Shown here one piece after another: positions 54,188-62,798 of a stretch of 64,000 nucleotides of DNA (within the stretch, counting starts at the first letter, position 1; every line of letters begins with the position of its first letter). Position numbers and translations under genes: made by a program. The stretch spans positions 62,001 through 126,000 of the forward strand of contig NZ_SACQ01000005.1 in NCBI RefSeq assembly GCF_004005935.1. The letters run 5' to 3'. Origin of the DNA: Neptunomonas marina. Lineage in GTDB: Bacteria > Pseudomonadota > Gammaproteobacteria > Pseudomonadales > Balneatricaceae. The notes beneath the pieces were generated by a model. That model saw only the letters and a list, made by a program, of their open reading frames with translations. It did not search any database and was not told the DNA's origin.

Positions 54188-54967
54188 ATGTATGAGATCA
54201 GCCTGATCGAAATTGAACGCTGGGTTGGTGCTTTTCTGCTCCCGTTTTTCAGAGTTGCTTCATTCCTGATGGCGATGCCCGTCATCGGCACTCGCATCGT
54301 CTCGATGAAGATTCGCCTTGGCGCTGCCGTTGCTATTACGCTAGTGATTTTGCCTGTACTGCAGATGCCGCCCGTGCTGGTCGGTATCGAGCTCAATACC
54401 ATGCTACTGGTGGCTCAACAGGTGCTTATCGGTTCGGCGCTAGGTTTTGCCATGCAGGTTTTCTTCCAGATCTTTACGGTGGGTGGTCAGTTAATATCGA
54501 ACCAGATGGGTTTGGGTTTTGCCTCGATGACGGATCCTGCTAATGGCGTATCAGTGGTCGTGCTTGGCCAATTCTACCTGATGATGGCGACATTGATGTT
54601 CTTGGCAATGGATGGGCACTTGGTGATGATCACCGTGCTTGCAGAGAGCTTTGATATCATGCCGGTGACCGAGTTGCGCCTTGATGCCATGAAAATGAGC
54701 CAGTTGGCGCTGTCGGGCTCATGGATGTTCGCGGGTGCGTTATTGATGTCGTTGCCGATTGTGGTGGCCCTTCTGGTGGTGAATCTATCCTTCGGTATTA
54801 TGGTTAAGGCGGCGCCGCAGTTGAATATCTTCGCCATTGGTTTTCCATTCACGATGATGCTAGGTCTTTTCTTTACATGGATGAGCTTATCCGGTTTTCT
54901 GGGGCAGTTTGAGATTTTGGCGGCAGATGCGCTGGAGCGTTTAACTGGCTTGATGGGAGGAGCTTAA
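54188..54967 (+). CDS. fliR: Flagellar export gate protein FliR
   Basis: The 259-residue membrane protein has the FliR segment FLMAMPVIGTRIVSMKIRLGAAVAITLVILP, then VGGQLISNQMGLGFASMTDPANG. It is one FliR subunit per export gate. It is 3 nt after fliQ and directly abuts the flhB start. Confidence 0.96.
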   Translation: MYEISLIEIERWVGAFLLPFFRVASFLMAMPVIGTRIVSMKIRLGAAVAITLVILPVLQMPPVLVGIELNTMLLVAQQVLIGSALGFAMQVFFQIFTVGGQLISNQMGLGFASMTDPANGVSVVVLGQFYLMMATLMFLAMDGHLVMITVLAESFDIMPVTELRLDAMKMSQLALSGSWMFAGALLMSLPIVVALLVVNLSFGIMVKAAPQLNIFAIGFPFTMMLGLFFTWMSLSGFLGQFEILAADALERLTGLMGGA

Positions 54968-56113
54968 GTGGCAGAGGAAAGCGGCCAGGAGAAGACCGAA
55001 GACCCCACCCCCAAGCGCTTGCAAGATGCTCGTGAGAAGGGCGATATTCCGCGCTCGAAAGAGTTAAACGCTACCGTTCTTTTGTTGGTTGCAGCGGGTG
55101 CCTTGCTCATGTTTGGCTCGCAGATAGCGACGACGGCGATGGCGCTTGTAGCGGATAACCTTGCACTCAGGCGTGATGAGCTATTTGACTCACGCTTAAT
55201 GATCTCTCACTTCACCAATGCTCTTATTGATGGCTTTCTAGCGATGGCGGGATTTTTTGCCGTTGTGTTGCTTGCTGCACTTCTTGGGCCCATCGGTTTG
55301 GGGGGGTGGAATTTTAGTACGCAAGCTATCCAGCCTAAGCTCAATCGGATGGATCCGTTAGCCGGTATCAAGCGGATGTTCTCGTTAAAGTCCCTTATCG
55401 AGTTGATTAAGGCGTTTGCGAAGTTCTTGCTGGTTGCTGCATTTGCGATTGGCGTATTGCTTTATTTGCAGCCTGATCTGTTTTCGCTGGGTAACAAAGA
55501 TGTTAACCGCGCGGTTGCCGAGTCGCTTCATCTTGTGGGGATCGCATTTTTAATTATCTCCACAAGCTTAATTCTGATCTCCTTAATTGATGTGCCATTT
55601 CAGATCTATGATTACACGCAGAAGTTGAAAATGACGCTGCAGGAAGTGAAAGATGAGATGAAAAATACCGAAGGTAAACCTGAGGTAAAAGGGCGTATTC
55701 GTCAGTTACAGCGTGAAATAGCCCAGCGCCAAATGATGCAAGAAGTGCCAACGGCGGACGTCGTTATTACCAACCCGACTCACTATGCGGTTGCGATCAA
55801 GTATGTTGCTGATGGTGACGGAGCGCCTATTGTGGTGGCAAAAGGGGCTGACTTTGTCGCGCTAAAAATCCGTGAAATCGCGCAGGAGCATAATGTGGTT
55901 ATCTTATCAGCACCGGCGTTGGCGCGTGCTCTTTACCACAACTCCGAGATAGATCAGGAAATTCCAGCAGCGCTTTATAAGGCGGTCGCTCAAGTGTTGG
56001 CGTATGTGTTTCAGCTACGGCGCTATCAAGAGGCGCAAGGGCAAGCTGATAAGCCTCGCTTGCCAAATGAGCGTGAGTACGAGATACCGGATGACTATCG
56101 AGTGGATCCTTGA
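54968..56113 (+). CDS. flhB: Flagellar export switch protein FlhB
   Basis: The 381-residue protein starts at a GTG that follows the fliR stop with no gap. The N-terminus EESGQEKTEDPTPKRLQDAREKGDIPRSKE is typical, four membrane spans follow, and the cytosolic domain has the self-cleavage motif NPTH with cleavage expected between Asn269 and Pro270. FlhB switches export from hook to filament substrates on a FliK signal. Confidence 0.97.
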   Translation: MAEESGQEKTEDPTPKRLQDAREKGDIPRSKELNATVLLLVAAGALLMFGSQIATTAMALVADNLALRRDELFDSRLMISHFTNALIDGFLAMAGFFAVVLLAALLGPIGLGGWNFSTQAIQPKLNRMDPLAGIKRMFSLKSLIELIKAFAKFLLVAAFAIGVLLYLQPDLFSLGNKDVNRAVAESLHLVGIAFLIISTSLILISLIDVPFQIYDYTQKLKMTLQEVKDEMKNTEGKPEVKGRIRQLQREIAQRQMMQEVPTADVVITNPTHYAVAIKYVADGDGAPIVVAKGADFVALKIREIAQEHNVVILSAPALARALYHNSEIDQEIPAALYKAVAQVLAYVFQLRRYQEAQGQADKPRLPNEREYEIPDDYRVDP

Positions 56114-56114
56114 A

Positions 56115-56130
56115 TGGCGTACATATTGCA
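56115..56130 (+). promoter_or_regulatory. Sigma-54 promoter of flhA-flhF-flhG-fliA
   Basis: TGGCGTA-N4-TTGCA has correct spacing and starts 2 bp after the flhB stop. The leader of about 90 nt contains a FleQ-like box. Confidence 0.8.
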
Positions 56131-56178
56131 TGGATTAGCTGCTGAGTCGTAAAATCGCCACAGATGGACGGTCATTCC

Positions 56179-56192
56179 GTCAAATAAATGTC
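56179..56192. promoter_or_regulatory. Candidate FleQ box in flhA leader
   Basis: GTCA-N6-TGTC with an AT-only centre; 7 of 8 arm bases match GTCA/TGAC. It lies 50 bp downstream of the -12 element, a position similar to that of the fliE box. Confidence 0.4.
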
Positions 56193-56233
56193 ATTTGTTT
56201 TTTAGTGTCAATATTTTGGCTTTTGGGGTTGTG

Positions 56234-58348
56234 TTGGATAGAGCTGCACTCATTTCGAATGTGAAGGGGCTAAGCCAAGGAAACTTGGGTGTGCCTCTGC
56301 TCCTGCTCGCCATTATGGCGATGGTGACGCTACCCGTTCCGCCATTTCTGTTGGACGTTCTGTTTACCTTCAATATTGCGCTTTCTATCGTGGTTTTGCT
56401 TGTGAGTGTTTACTCGTTGCGCCCGTTGGATTTCGCTGTTTTCCCGACCATCTTGCTGGTGGCTACGTTGATGCGTTTGGCGTTGAACGTTGCCTCAACA
56501 CGGGTTGTCTTGTTGTATGGGCACGAAGGTGGTGATGCTGCAGGTAAGGTGATCGAGGCGTTTGGCTCGGTTGTTATCGGCGGTAACTACGTCGTGGGTA
56601 TCGTGGTCTTCTTGATCCTTGTGATCATCAACTTTGTGGTCGTTACCAAAGGTGCTGGACGTATCTCCGAAGTGAGCGCTCGCTTTACGCTAGATGCCAT
56701 GCCCGGTAAGCAGATGGCGATTGATGCCGATTTAAACGCAGGGTTGATTAACCAAGAAGAAGCAAAGGAACGCCGTCAAGACGTTACACAAGAGGCAGAC
56801 TTTTACGGTGCGATGGATGGTGCTTCCAAGTTTGTGCGTGGTGATGCTGTTGCGGGTATCCTGATTCTTGTCATCAATATCTTAGGTGGTTTGATGATCG
56901 GTATGGTGCAGCATAACTTGTCGTTTGATCTGGCCGCTGAATACTACTCTTTATTGACGATTGGTGATGGTCTGGTTGCACAGATTCCATCCCTGTTGTT
57001 ATCCACTGCTGCCGCTATCATGGTGACGCGACAGAACTCCTCGCAGGATATGGGTAAGCAGATCTTCTCGCAGATGTTTGGTTCGCCTAAAGCGCTTACT
57101 GTCGCGGCTGTTATCCTGTTTATCATGGGTATTGTACCGGGTATGCCACATGTCGCGTTCTTATCGCTGGCGGCATTGGCAGGTGGTGCAGCATGGTTAT
57201 TCCACAAGCGGAGCTTAGAGCGCCAAGCCGCTCAAGAGGAGCGTGCTTCCGCCGAAACAGAACAGGCGGCTGAGCAGGCGGAAGAGGCTAAAGAGCTGGA
57301 TTGGGATGATGTAATGCCTGTGGATATGATCGGCCTAGAGGTCGGTTATAGACTGATTCCGATGGTGGATAAGTTGCAAGGTGGGCAGTTGTTGAACCGA
57401 ATTAAGGGCGTGCGCAAAAAGTTATCTCAAGATTTGGGGTTCCTTGTGCCCTCTGTGCATATTCGCGATAACTTGGATCTCATGCCCGGGGCCTACCGCA
57501 TTACGCTGATGGGGGTAGTGGCTGGCGAGGCTGAAATCTACCCAGATCGAGATTTGGCGATTAACCCAGGTCAAGTATTTGGCACATTGAAAGGTGTGGA
57601 GGTTAAAGACCCCGCTTTTGGTTTGGATGCTACCTGGATTGAATCAGGGCAGCGTGAGCACGCGCAAACACTGGGCTACACCGTGGTTGATGCGAGTACG
57701 GTGGTTGCTACGCACTTAAACCAGATATTACAAAATCATGCACACGAACTGCTGGGGCATGAGGAAGTACAGCAACTTCTTGATATGCTGGCGAAAAGTT
57801 CGCCTAAACTCGTAGAAGAGCTAGTGCCCGGAAAGTTGTCGATTAGTGCGTTGCTGAAAGTATTGCAAAGCTTGCTAATGGAACATGTTCCGCTGAAGGA
57901 CTTCAGGAGTATCGCGGAAGCGCTATCCGATGCGGTCACGCGAACTCAAGATCCAGTTGTGTTGACGGCTGCGGTACGGGTGGCGATATCGCGCTTGATT
58001 GTGCAAACCATCAATGGCTCAGAGCCAGAGCTGCCGGTCATCACTATGGATCCGCAGTTAGAGCAGTTGTTATTGGGCTCCGTGCAGCAGAGCCAGCAGG
58101 CTGGCGAAGATGGCATGGTATTAGAACCGGGTATGGCCGAGCGGCTGCAAAGCTCTTTGATTGAAGCTGCGAAGAAGCAAGAGATGTTAGGAAACGCGGC
58201 GGTTCTGCTAGTCGCTGCACCCGTTCGGCCGTTGATGGCCAAGTTTGTTCGTTACGGCGAGCAGGTTATTCATGTGTTGTCGTATCAAGAGATACCAGAA
58301 AATAAGCGCATCACCATCGTAGCGACAGTCGGTGGTCAGAATGGATAG
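56234..58348 (+). CDS. flhA: Flagellar export gate protein FlhA
   Basis: The 704-residue protein has eight spans in its N-terminal half (GNLGVPLLLLAIMAMVTLPVPPFLLDVLFTFNIALS) and a cytosolic loop (KGAGRISEVSARFTLDAMPGKQMAIDADLNAG). The C-terminal nonamer-forming domain docks chaperone-substrate complexes. The start is set at the TTG at 56234, which gives the family's usual MDRxxLxSNVKGL N-terminus with GGGG 5 nt upstream. GTG at 56231 is an alternative; the frame from 56195 has no family match. Confidence 0.96.
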   Translation: MDRAALISNVKGLSQGNLGVPLLLLAIMAMVTLPVPPFLLDVLFTFNIALSIVVLLVSVYSLRPLDFAVFPTILLVATLMRLALNVASTRVVLLYGHEGGDAAGKVIEAFGSVVIGGNYVVGIVVFLILVIINFVVVTKGAGRISEVSARFTLDAMPGKQMAIDADLNAGLINQEEAKERRQDVTQEADFYGAMDGASKFVRGDAVAGILILVINILGGLMIGMVQHNLSFDLAAEYYSLLTIGDGLVAQIPSLLLSTAAAIMVTRQNSSQDMGKQIFSQMFGSPKALTVAAVILFIMGIVPGMPHVAFLSLAALAGGAAWLFHKRSLERQAAQEERASAETEQAAEQAEEAKELDWDDVMPVDMIGLEVGYRLIPMVDKLQGGQLLNRIKGVRKKLSQDLGFLVPSVHIRDNLDLMPGAYRITLMGVVAGEAEIYPDRDLAINPGQVFGTLKGVEVKDPAFGLDATWIESGQREHAQTLGYTVVDASTVVATHLNQILQNHAHELLGHEEVQQLLDMLAKSSPKLVEELVPGKLSISALLKVLQSLLMEHVPLKDFRSIAEALSDAVTRTQDPVVLTAAVRVAISRLIVQTINGSEPELPVITMDPQLEQLLLGSVQQSQQAGEDGMVLEPGMAERLQSSLIEAAKKQEMLGNAAVLLVAAPVRPLMAKFVRYGEQVIHVLSYQEIPENKRITIVATVGGQNG

Positions 58349-58384
58349 GTGGGGTGCTGAGGTGCTCTTTTTGAGGGAAGCGAA

Positions 58385-59878
58385 ATGAAGGTGAAACGTA
58401 TCTTTGCGCCGGATATGCGGCAGGCTATGCGGCGAGCTCGTGAAGAGATCGGTCCGGATGCAGTGATCGTTTCTAACCATCGTGTGGCGGGTGGTGTTGA
58501 GGTTGTTGCGGCTCACGAGGAGGAGTTTGAAGCGGCTCAGGCGGCGTTTAAACGCGATCAAGCACGGCAGGAAGCACGAAATGATAGTACCGCTGGTTCA
58601 TCGCAAGAAGCGCTTTCGCGGGAGCTGCAGAACACGCGTCTTAAAATTGCTGAAGCTAATGAGCGTATGGCAGGTGGATTATATCAGCCGGAGCCGACGC
58701 GCAACATGCAGGTTGAGTCTGAAGATGACGAGGACTTGCAAACCATTCTCTCTTCTCTGCGCGAGCGCCAGAAAAAGCAGCAGGTTCAAGCGGATGTTAA
58801 CGAGGGCTACGGCCTAGATGATTCCTTTGTGGCTGCACCGGAAGTTGATGAGGTCACACCAGCCGCAGGCTTGAGTGCTCAGTCGCTTGATCATCATGCT
58901 GCAAGTCAAGAAACGATTGTTTCTATGCAGGCAGAGATCGCCCAGCTCAAACAGTTGCTCGAAACCCAGCAAGCGCAGGAGCGCTCGCCCCAAGGTAAAG
59001 TTTGGGTGGAGGAGTCCGTGCCAGCAAAGACGGCCGCTGCTGGGCTAGTAGGAAAGCTGACACGCCGTTTTGAAAAAATTGGTTTAGGTGAGCATGTGAT
59101 TACGCAGTTAACGCGTGGCTTAGAGTCTGATCTTGATGTGGCTAAAGCGTGGCGGGTGACGTTGTCGAAGTTAACCGAAGCGATTCCTACGATGAGTGAA
59201 GATTACATCGATCGTGGCGGCATGATCGCGTTTGTTGGACCAACCGGTGTGGGTAAAACGACGACAATCGGTAAGTTAGCAGCACGTTATGTGCTGCAGC
59301 ATGGCAGTGCCGGATTGGCGCTGGTCACAACTGATTGCTACCGCATCGCGGCTCACGAGCAGTTGCGTACCTTCGGGCGTATTCTGGATGTGCCGGTGCG
59401 TGTTGTGGATGAAAATCACACCTTGGACGAGGTGTTAATGTCGCTGCGAGGAAAACGGCTTGTGCTCATCGATACCGCTGGTATGAGCCAGCATGAAGGT
59501 CCGAGTGAAGCGCAAAAAGAGATGCTTAACGACGTTTCGGTACGCTTGAAAAAGCTATTGGTGTTGTCCTGCTCGAGTCAGCGCCAGGTGTTAGAGGATG
59601 CCTATGACAACTATCACAGTGTGGGTCTCAATGGCTGCGTCCTGAGCAAGATGGACGAGTCTGGAAGCTTGGGTGAGGCGCTGACCGTTGCTATCGAGCG
59701 TGGTTTGCCAATCGCTTACGTGACTGATGGCCAGAAAGTGCCGGATGATATAGAGGTCGCGCAACGAAATGAACTAGTGAGTCGCGCTGTTGTGACGGCT
59801 CAAAAAACGTTAGAGCGCGAGCGGGAGCGTGCTCGTTTGGCTGCCGAAGGAGGTTCTACGTTGCCATCGGCTGGCTAG
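58385..59878 (+). CDS. flhF: Polar flagellar GTPase FlhF
   Basis: The 497-residue SRP-type GTPase sets the polar position of the flagellum. It has an N-terminal basic/variable region (about 1-210), an N domain (about 215-275) and a G domain with FVGPTGVGKTTTIGKLAARY, VTTDCYRIAAHEQL and LIDTAGMSQHE. Its presence beside flhG implies polar flagellation. GAGGGAAG precedes the ATG. Confidence 0.96.
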   Translation: MKVKRIFAPDMRQAMRRAREEIGPDAVIVSNHRVAGGVEVVAAHEEEFEAAQAAFKRDQARQEARNDSTAGSSQEALSRELQNTRLKIAEANERMAGGLYQPEPTRNMQVESEDDEDLQTILSSLRERQKKQQVQADVNEGYGLDDSFVAAPEVDEVTPAAGLSAQSLDHHAASQETIVSMQAEIAQLKQLLETQQAQERSPQGKVWVEESVPAKTAAAGLVGKLTRRFEKIGLGEHVITQLTRGLESDLDVAKAWRVTLSKLTEAIPTMSEDYIDRGGMIAFVGPTGVGKTTTIGKLAARYVLQHGSAGLALVTTDCYRIAAHEQLRTFGRILDVPVRVVDENHTLDEVLMSLRGKRLVLIDTAGMSQHEGPSEAQKEMLNDVSVRLKKLLVLSCSSQRQVLEDAYDNYHSVGLNGCVLSKMDESGSLGEALTVAIERGLPIAYVTDGQKVPDDIEVAQRNELVSRAVVTAQKTLERERERARLAAEGGSTLPSAG

Positions 59879-59892
59879 CGTAGAGATATCGC

Positions 59893-60708
59893 ATGAATAG
59901 TAAGCACGCTGTAAAAGTTATCGCAGTCACCGGGGGTAAGGGCGGGGTGGGTAAAACCAATGTTTCCGTTAACTTATCCATGGCTATGGCTCAGATGGGG
60001 CATAGAACACTGCTGATGGATGCTGATTTGGGATTGGCGAACGTTGATATTATGTTGGGGCTGCGTCCTAAAAAGAACATTGGCGATGTGTTGGCCGGCG
60101 AGTGCACCTTGCGTGACGTTATGATTGATGTCTCTGACAATATGAAAATTGTTCCCGCGTGCTCTGGAACGCAAGAGATGACAGCGCTGAGTGCCCATGA
60201 ACATGCCGAATTGATCTATGCTTTCAACGAAGTGGCTGATGAAATCGACGTTTTGGTGATCGACACGGCCGCTGGAATATCCGACTCTGTTGTCAGCTTT
60301 GTGCGTGCAGCACAGGAAGTGCTGGTGGTTGTATGCGATGAGCCTACGTCTATCACGGACGCCTATGGTTTGATTAAGCTGCTCAATCGCGATTACCGGA
60401 TGACGCGCTTCCGAGTGCTTGCCAATATGGTGGCCACCGACACTGAGGGGCGAAATATGTTCAATAAGCTGCTCACTGTGACGGATCGCTTCCTTGATGT
60501 TACGCTTCAATACGTCGGTTCAATACCTTATGATGAGAATGTTCGAAAGTCTGTTCAGCGGCAAGTGCCTGTTCTGAAAGCCTTTTCGAAGTCAAAAGCC
60601 TCGTTGGCCTATCGCCAATTAGCGACAAAAGTTGATGCGTGGCCGATTCAAAATGTGCCACGGGGGCATTTGGAATTCTTTGTTGAGCGTTTAGTTCAAG
60701 GTGTTTAA
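59893..60708 (+). CDS. flhG: Flagellar number regulator FlhG (FleN)
   Basis: The 271-residue MinD/ParA-type ATPase has the deviant Walker A GGKGGVGKTNVSVNLS, DADLGLANVDIMLGL and VIDTAAGISDSVVSF. It limits flagellar number, in Pseudomonas by binding FleQ (where it is called FleN), and acts with FlhF at the pole. It starts 14 nt after flhF. Confidence 0.96.
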   Translation: MNSKHAVKVIAVTGGKGGVGKTNVSVNLSMAMAQMGHRTLLMDADLGLANVDIMLGLRPKKNIGDVLAGECTLRDVMIDVSDNMKIVPACSGTQEMTALSAHEHAELIYAFNEVADEIDVLVIDTAAGISDSVVSFVRAAQEVLVVVCDEPTSITDAYGLIKLLNRDYRMTRFRVLANMVATDTEGRNMFNKLLTVTDRFLDVTLQYVGSIPYDENVRKSVQRQVPVLKAFSKSKASLAYRQLATKVDAWPIQNVPRGHLEFFVERLVQGV

Positions 60709-60732
60709 TTTTTGGGGCTGGGAAGGGGTTCC

Positions 60733-61443
60733 ATGTACAACCCACTAGAAACTACTTCAAGCCAGGATTTAATCGAGCAGCATGCGCCGCTGGTAAAGCG
60801 TATTGCTCACCACCTCATGGCGCGTTTGCCTGCGAGCGTTGTGGTTGATGACCTCATCCAAGCCGGCATGATCGGCTTATTGGAAGCTGCCAAGAAGTAT
60901 GATGCTTCCAAAGGTGCGAGCTTTGAAACTTATGCAGGTATTCGCATTCGTGGCTCAATTATTGATGAAGTGCGTCGGGGTGACTGGACACCGCGCTCTG
61001 TGCATCGTAATGGGCGCCGTATCTCTGAAGCGATCCAAAAGGTGGAGGCTGCCACTGGGCGAGATGCGTCTGATACTGATATCGCTCAAGAGATGGGTGT
61101 CTCTGTAGGTGAGTACCATGATCTTCTGAAGGACTCTGTCGAGAGTCGCCTGTTCAGTTTTGAAACGCTCACCGGAAACGATGAAGAGGGGCCGGGAGAG
61201 CAGCTTTCGGGCGATGATCCTGGCCCAAGCATCCATGCTGAGAAAAATGCTTTCATGAGCGCACTTGTCGGTGCGATTGATTCCCTTCCTGAGCGTGAAA
61301 AACTCGTATTGTCGCTATATTATGACGAAGAGCTAAACTTGAAAGAGATTGGCGAAGTGCTAGGCGTTAGCGAATCACGCGTCAGTCAAATTCATAGTCA
61401 AGCTGCACATCGACTCCGTGGTCGATTAAGAGATTGGCAATAA
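60733..61443 (+). CDS. fliA: Flagellar sigma factor FliA (sigma-28)
   Basis: The 236-residue sigma factor has region 2 (ADDLIQAGM-like VVDDLIQAGMIGLLEAAKKYD; FETYAGIRIRGSIIDEVRR), region 3, and region 4 with the HTH NLKEIGEVLGVSESRVSQIHSQA. The start is the ATG at 60733 with GGAAGGGG upstream. It reads the sigma-28 sites found at flgM, flgK and fliC in this window and is held by FlgM. Confidence 0.97.
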   Translation: MYNPLETTSSQDLIEQHAPLVKRIAHHLMARLPASVVVDDLIQAGMIGLLEAAKKYDASKGASFETYAGIRIRGSIIDEVRRGDWTPRSVHRNGRRISEAIQKVEAATGRDASDTDIAQEMGVSVGEYHDLLKDSVESRLFSFETLTGNDEEGPGEQLSGDDPGPSIHAEKNAFMSALVGAIDSLPEREKLVLSLYYDEELNLKEIGEVLGVSESRVSQIHSQAAHRLRGRLRDWQ

Positions 61444-61554
61444 ATTTCTTTCCGTTCCACAAAACTCTGAAATTTGGTCTAGATTTGAAACAGACAAATT
61501 AAGGTTTGGATTCAAGCCCGTTTTGTTTTTGTTTCCGAATTGGGGGATTCTGTC

Positions 61555-61941
61555 TTGAAGAAAGACATCAAGATTCTTGTAGTAGATGACTTCTCTACCA
61601 TGAGACGAATTATAAAAAACTTATTGCGAGACCTAGGTTTCAATAATGTGATTGAAGCTGACGACGGTAAAACTGCGCTGCCGATATTGAAGCAAGGTGG
61701 TATCCAGTTTCTCGTGACAGATTGGAACATGCCTGGAATGACGGGAATCGACTTGGTGCGTACCGTGCGCGCCGATCCCGAAATGGCAGGCTTGCCTATC
61801 CTGATGGTGACAGCAGAAGCGAAGCGTGAACAGATTATTGCTGCTGCTCAAGCTGGAGTGAATGGGTATGTGGTTAAGCCTTTTACTGCCGCAGTGCTAA
61901 AAGAAAAGCTTGATAAAATTTTCGAGCGCATCGAAGGCTGA
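61555..61941 (+). CDS. cheY: Chemotaxis response regulator CheY
   Basis: The 128-residue single receiver domain has the acidic pair in [12 protein letters not shown], phospho-Asp56 in [11 protein letters not shown], Thr in MVTAEA and Lys in VVKPFT. Phospho-CheY binds FliM to reverse the motor. The start is taken as the TTG at 61555, with TGGGGG 8 nt upstream, which gives the normal CheY N-terminus; a second TTG at 61540 is less likely. Confidence 0.96.
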   Translation: MKKDIKILVVDDFSTMRRIIKNLLRDLGFNNVIEADDGKTALPILKQGGIQFLVTDWNMPGMTGIDLVRTVRADPEMAGLPILMVTAEAKREQIIAAAQAGVNGYVVKPFTAAVLKEKLDKIFERIEG

Positions 61942-61964
61942 TTATCGTCAAGGGAAATCTCTGT

Positions 61965-62786
61965 ATGCCAGAATCAGATATTACAGTTGGCTTGGATTGC
62001 ATCGATGAAGTATTGCAAGCCAAAGCTGAAGAGCTCACGTCGTCATTACAAAATGGTGACATGGCTTCTGCTTTCAACATCATCAATGACCTGCAGCAAG
62101 TTAAGCATCAAGCGTTCTACAACGAGGTCGGGCATTTAACACGCGGCTTGCATGAGGCGATTAAATCGTTTTCTGATGGCGTTAACTTTGATGACTTAGG
62201 TGGCGGGCAAGCGATCGAGTCTATTCAGGGAATGGCCGATGCGTCCGAGCGACTGTCTTATGTGATTGAACTGACAGAAAAAACTTCTCACGAAACGATG
62301 GATAGAGTCGATAAGTCTTTAGCGCTTGTCGACAAAATGGATGACCAAGCTGCGCGCTTTCAAGAGCTACTTTCTTTGGTTGGACAGCTTGAAGCCGAGT
62401 TCGAGGGGTTGCGTGGCGTTTATGATCGCACTTGTCAGTTGAAAGAGGAATCTGAGCAAACGGTAGCGGAGATGCGAGTTCAACTGACTGACATCCTAGT
62501 GGCGCAAAGCTATCAGGACATCACCGGTCAGTTAATCCGTCGGGTGATTACGTTGGTCACGCAGGTGGAGTCGAGCTTGGTTCAGCTGATGGATATGGCT
62601 GCCAAAATTGATCTGATTCGCGGCATCGAAGATGACACCCAAGAGTCGGAAGCTGCTGCCCAAGATAAAGCGCAGCAAGACCCCATTGCGGCAGAAGGCC
62701 CGCAAATCGCATCGAAGAGAAACAAAGGCGACGTGGTTGAGAGTCAGGACGACGTGGATGAGCTACTTTCGAGCTTAGGCTTTTAA
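61965..62786 (+). CDS. cheZ: CheY-P phosphatase CheZ
   Basis: The 273-residue, mostly helical protein has the catalytic Gln region in LVAQSYQDITGQLIRRVITLV, the TEKTSHETMDRVD helix and a C-terminal CheY-binding tail (QDDVDELLSSLGF). It removes phosphate from CheY. It is 23 nt after cheY and 12 nt before cheA. Confidence 0.96.
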   Translation: MPESDITVGLDCIDEVLQAKAEELTSSLQNGDMASAFNIINDLQQVKHQAFYNEVGHLTRGLHEAIKSFSDGVNFDDLGGGQAIESIQGMADASERLSYVIELTEKTSHETMDRVDKSLALVDKMDDQAARFQELLSLVGQLEAEFEGLRGVYDRTCQLKEESEQTVAEMRVQLTDILVAQSYQDITGQLIRRVITLVTQVESSLVQLMDMAAKIDLIRGIEDDTQESEAAAQDKAQQDPIAAEGPQIASKRNKGDVVESQDDVDELLSSLGF

Positions 62787-62798
62787 TAGGAGTTTCCT

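Noticed and set aside
58350-58366. Possible sigma-54 site before flhF
   Set aside because: GG and GC have the right spacing but the surrounding bases do not fit (no TTGC), and flhF lies only 36 bp after flhA in an evident operon.
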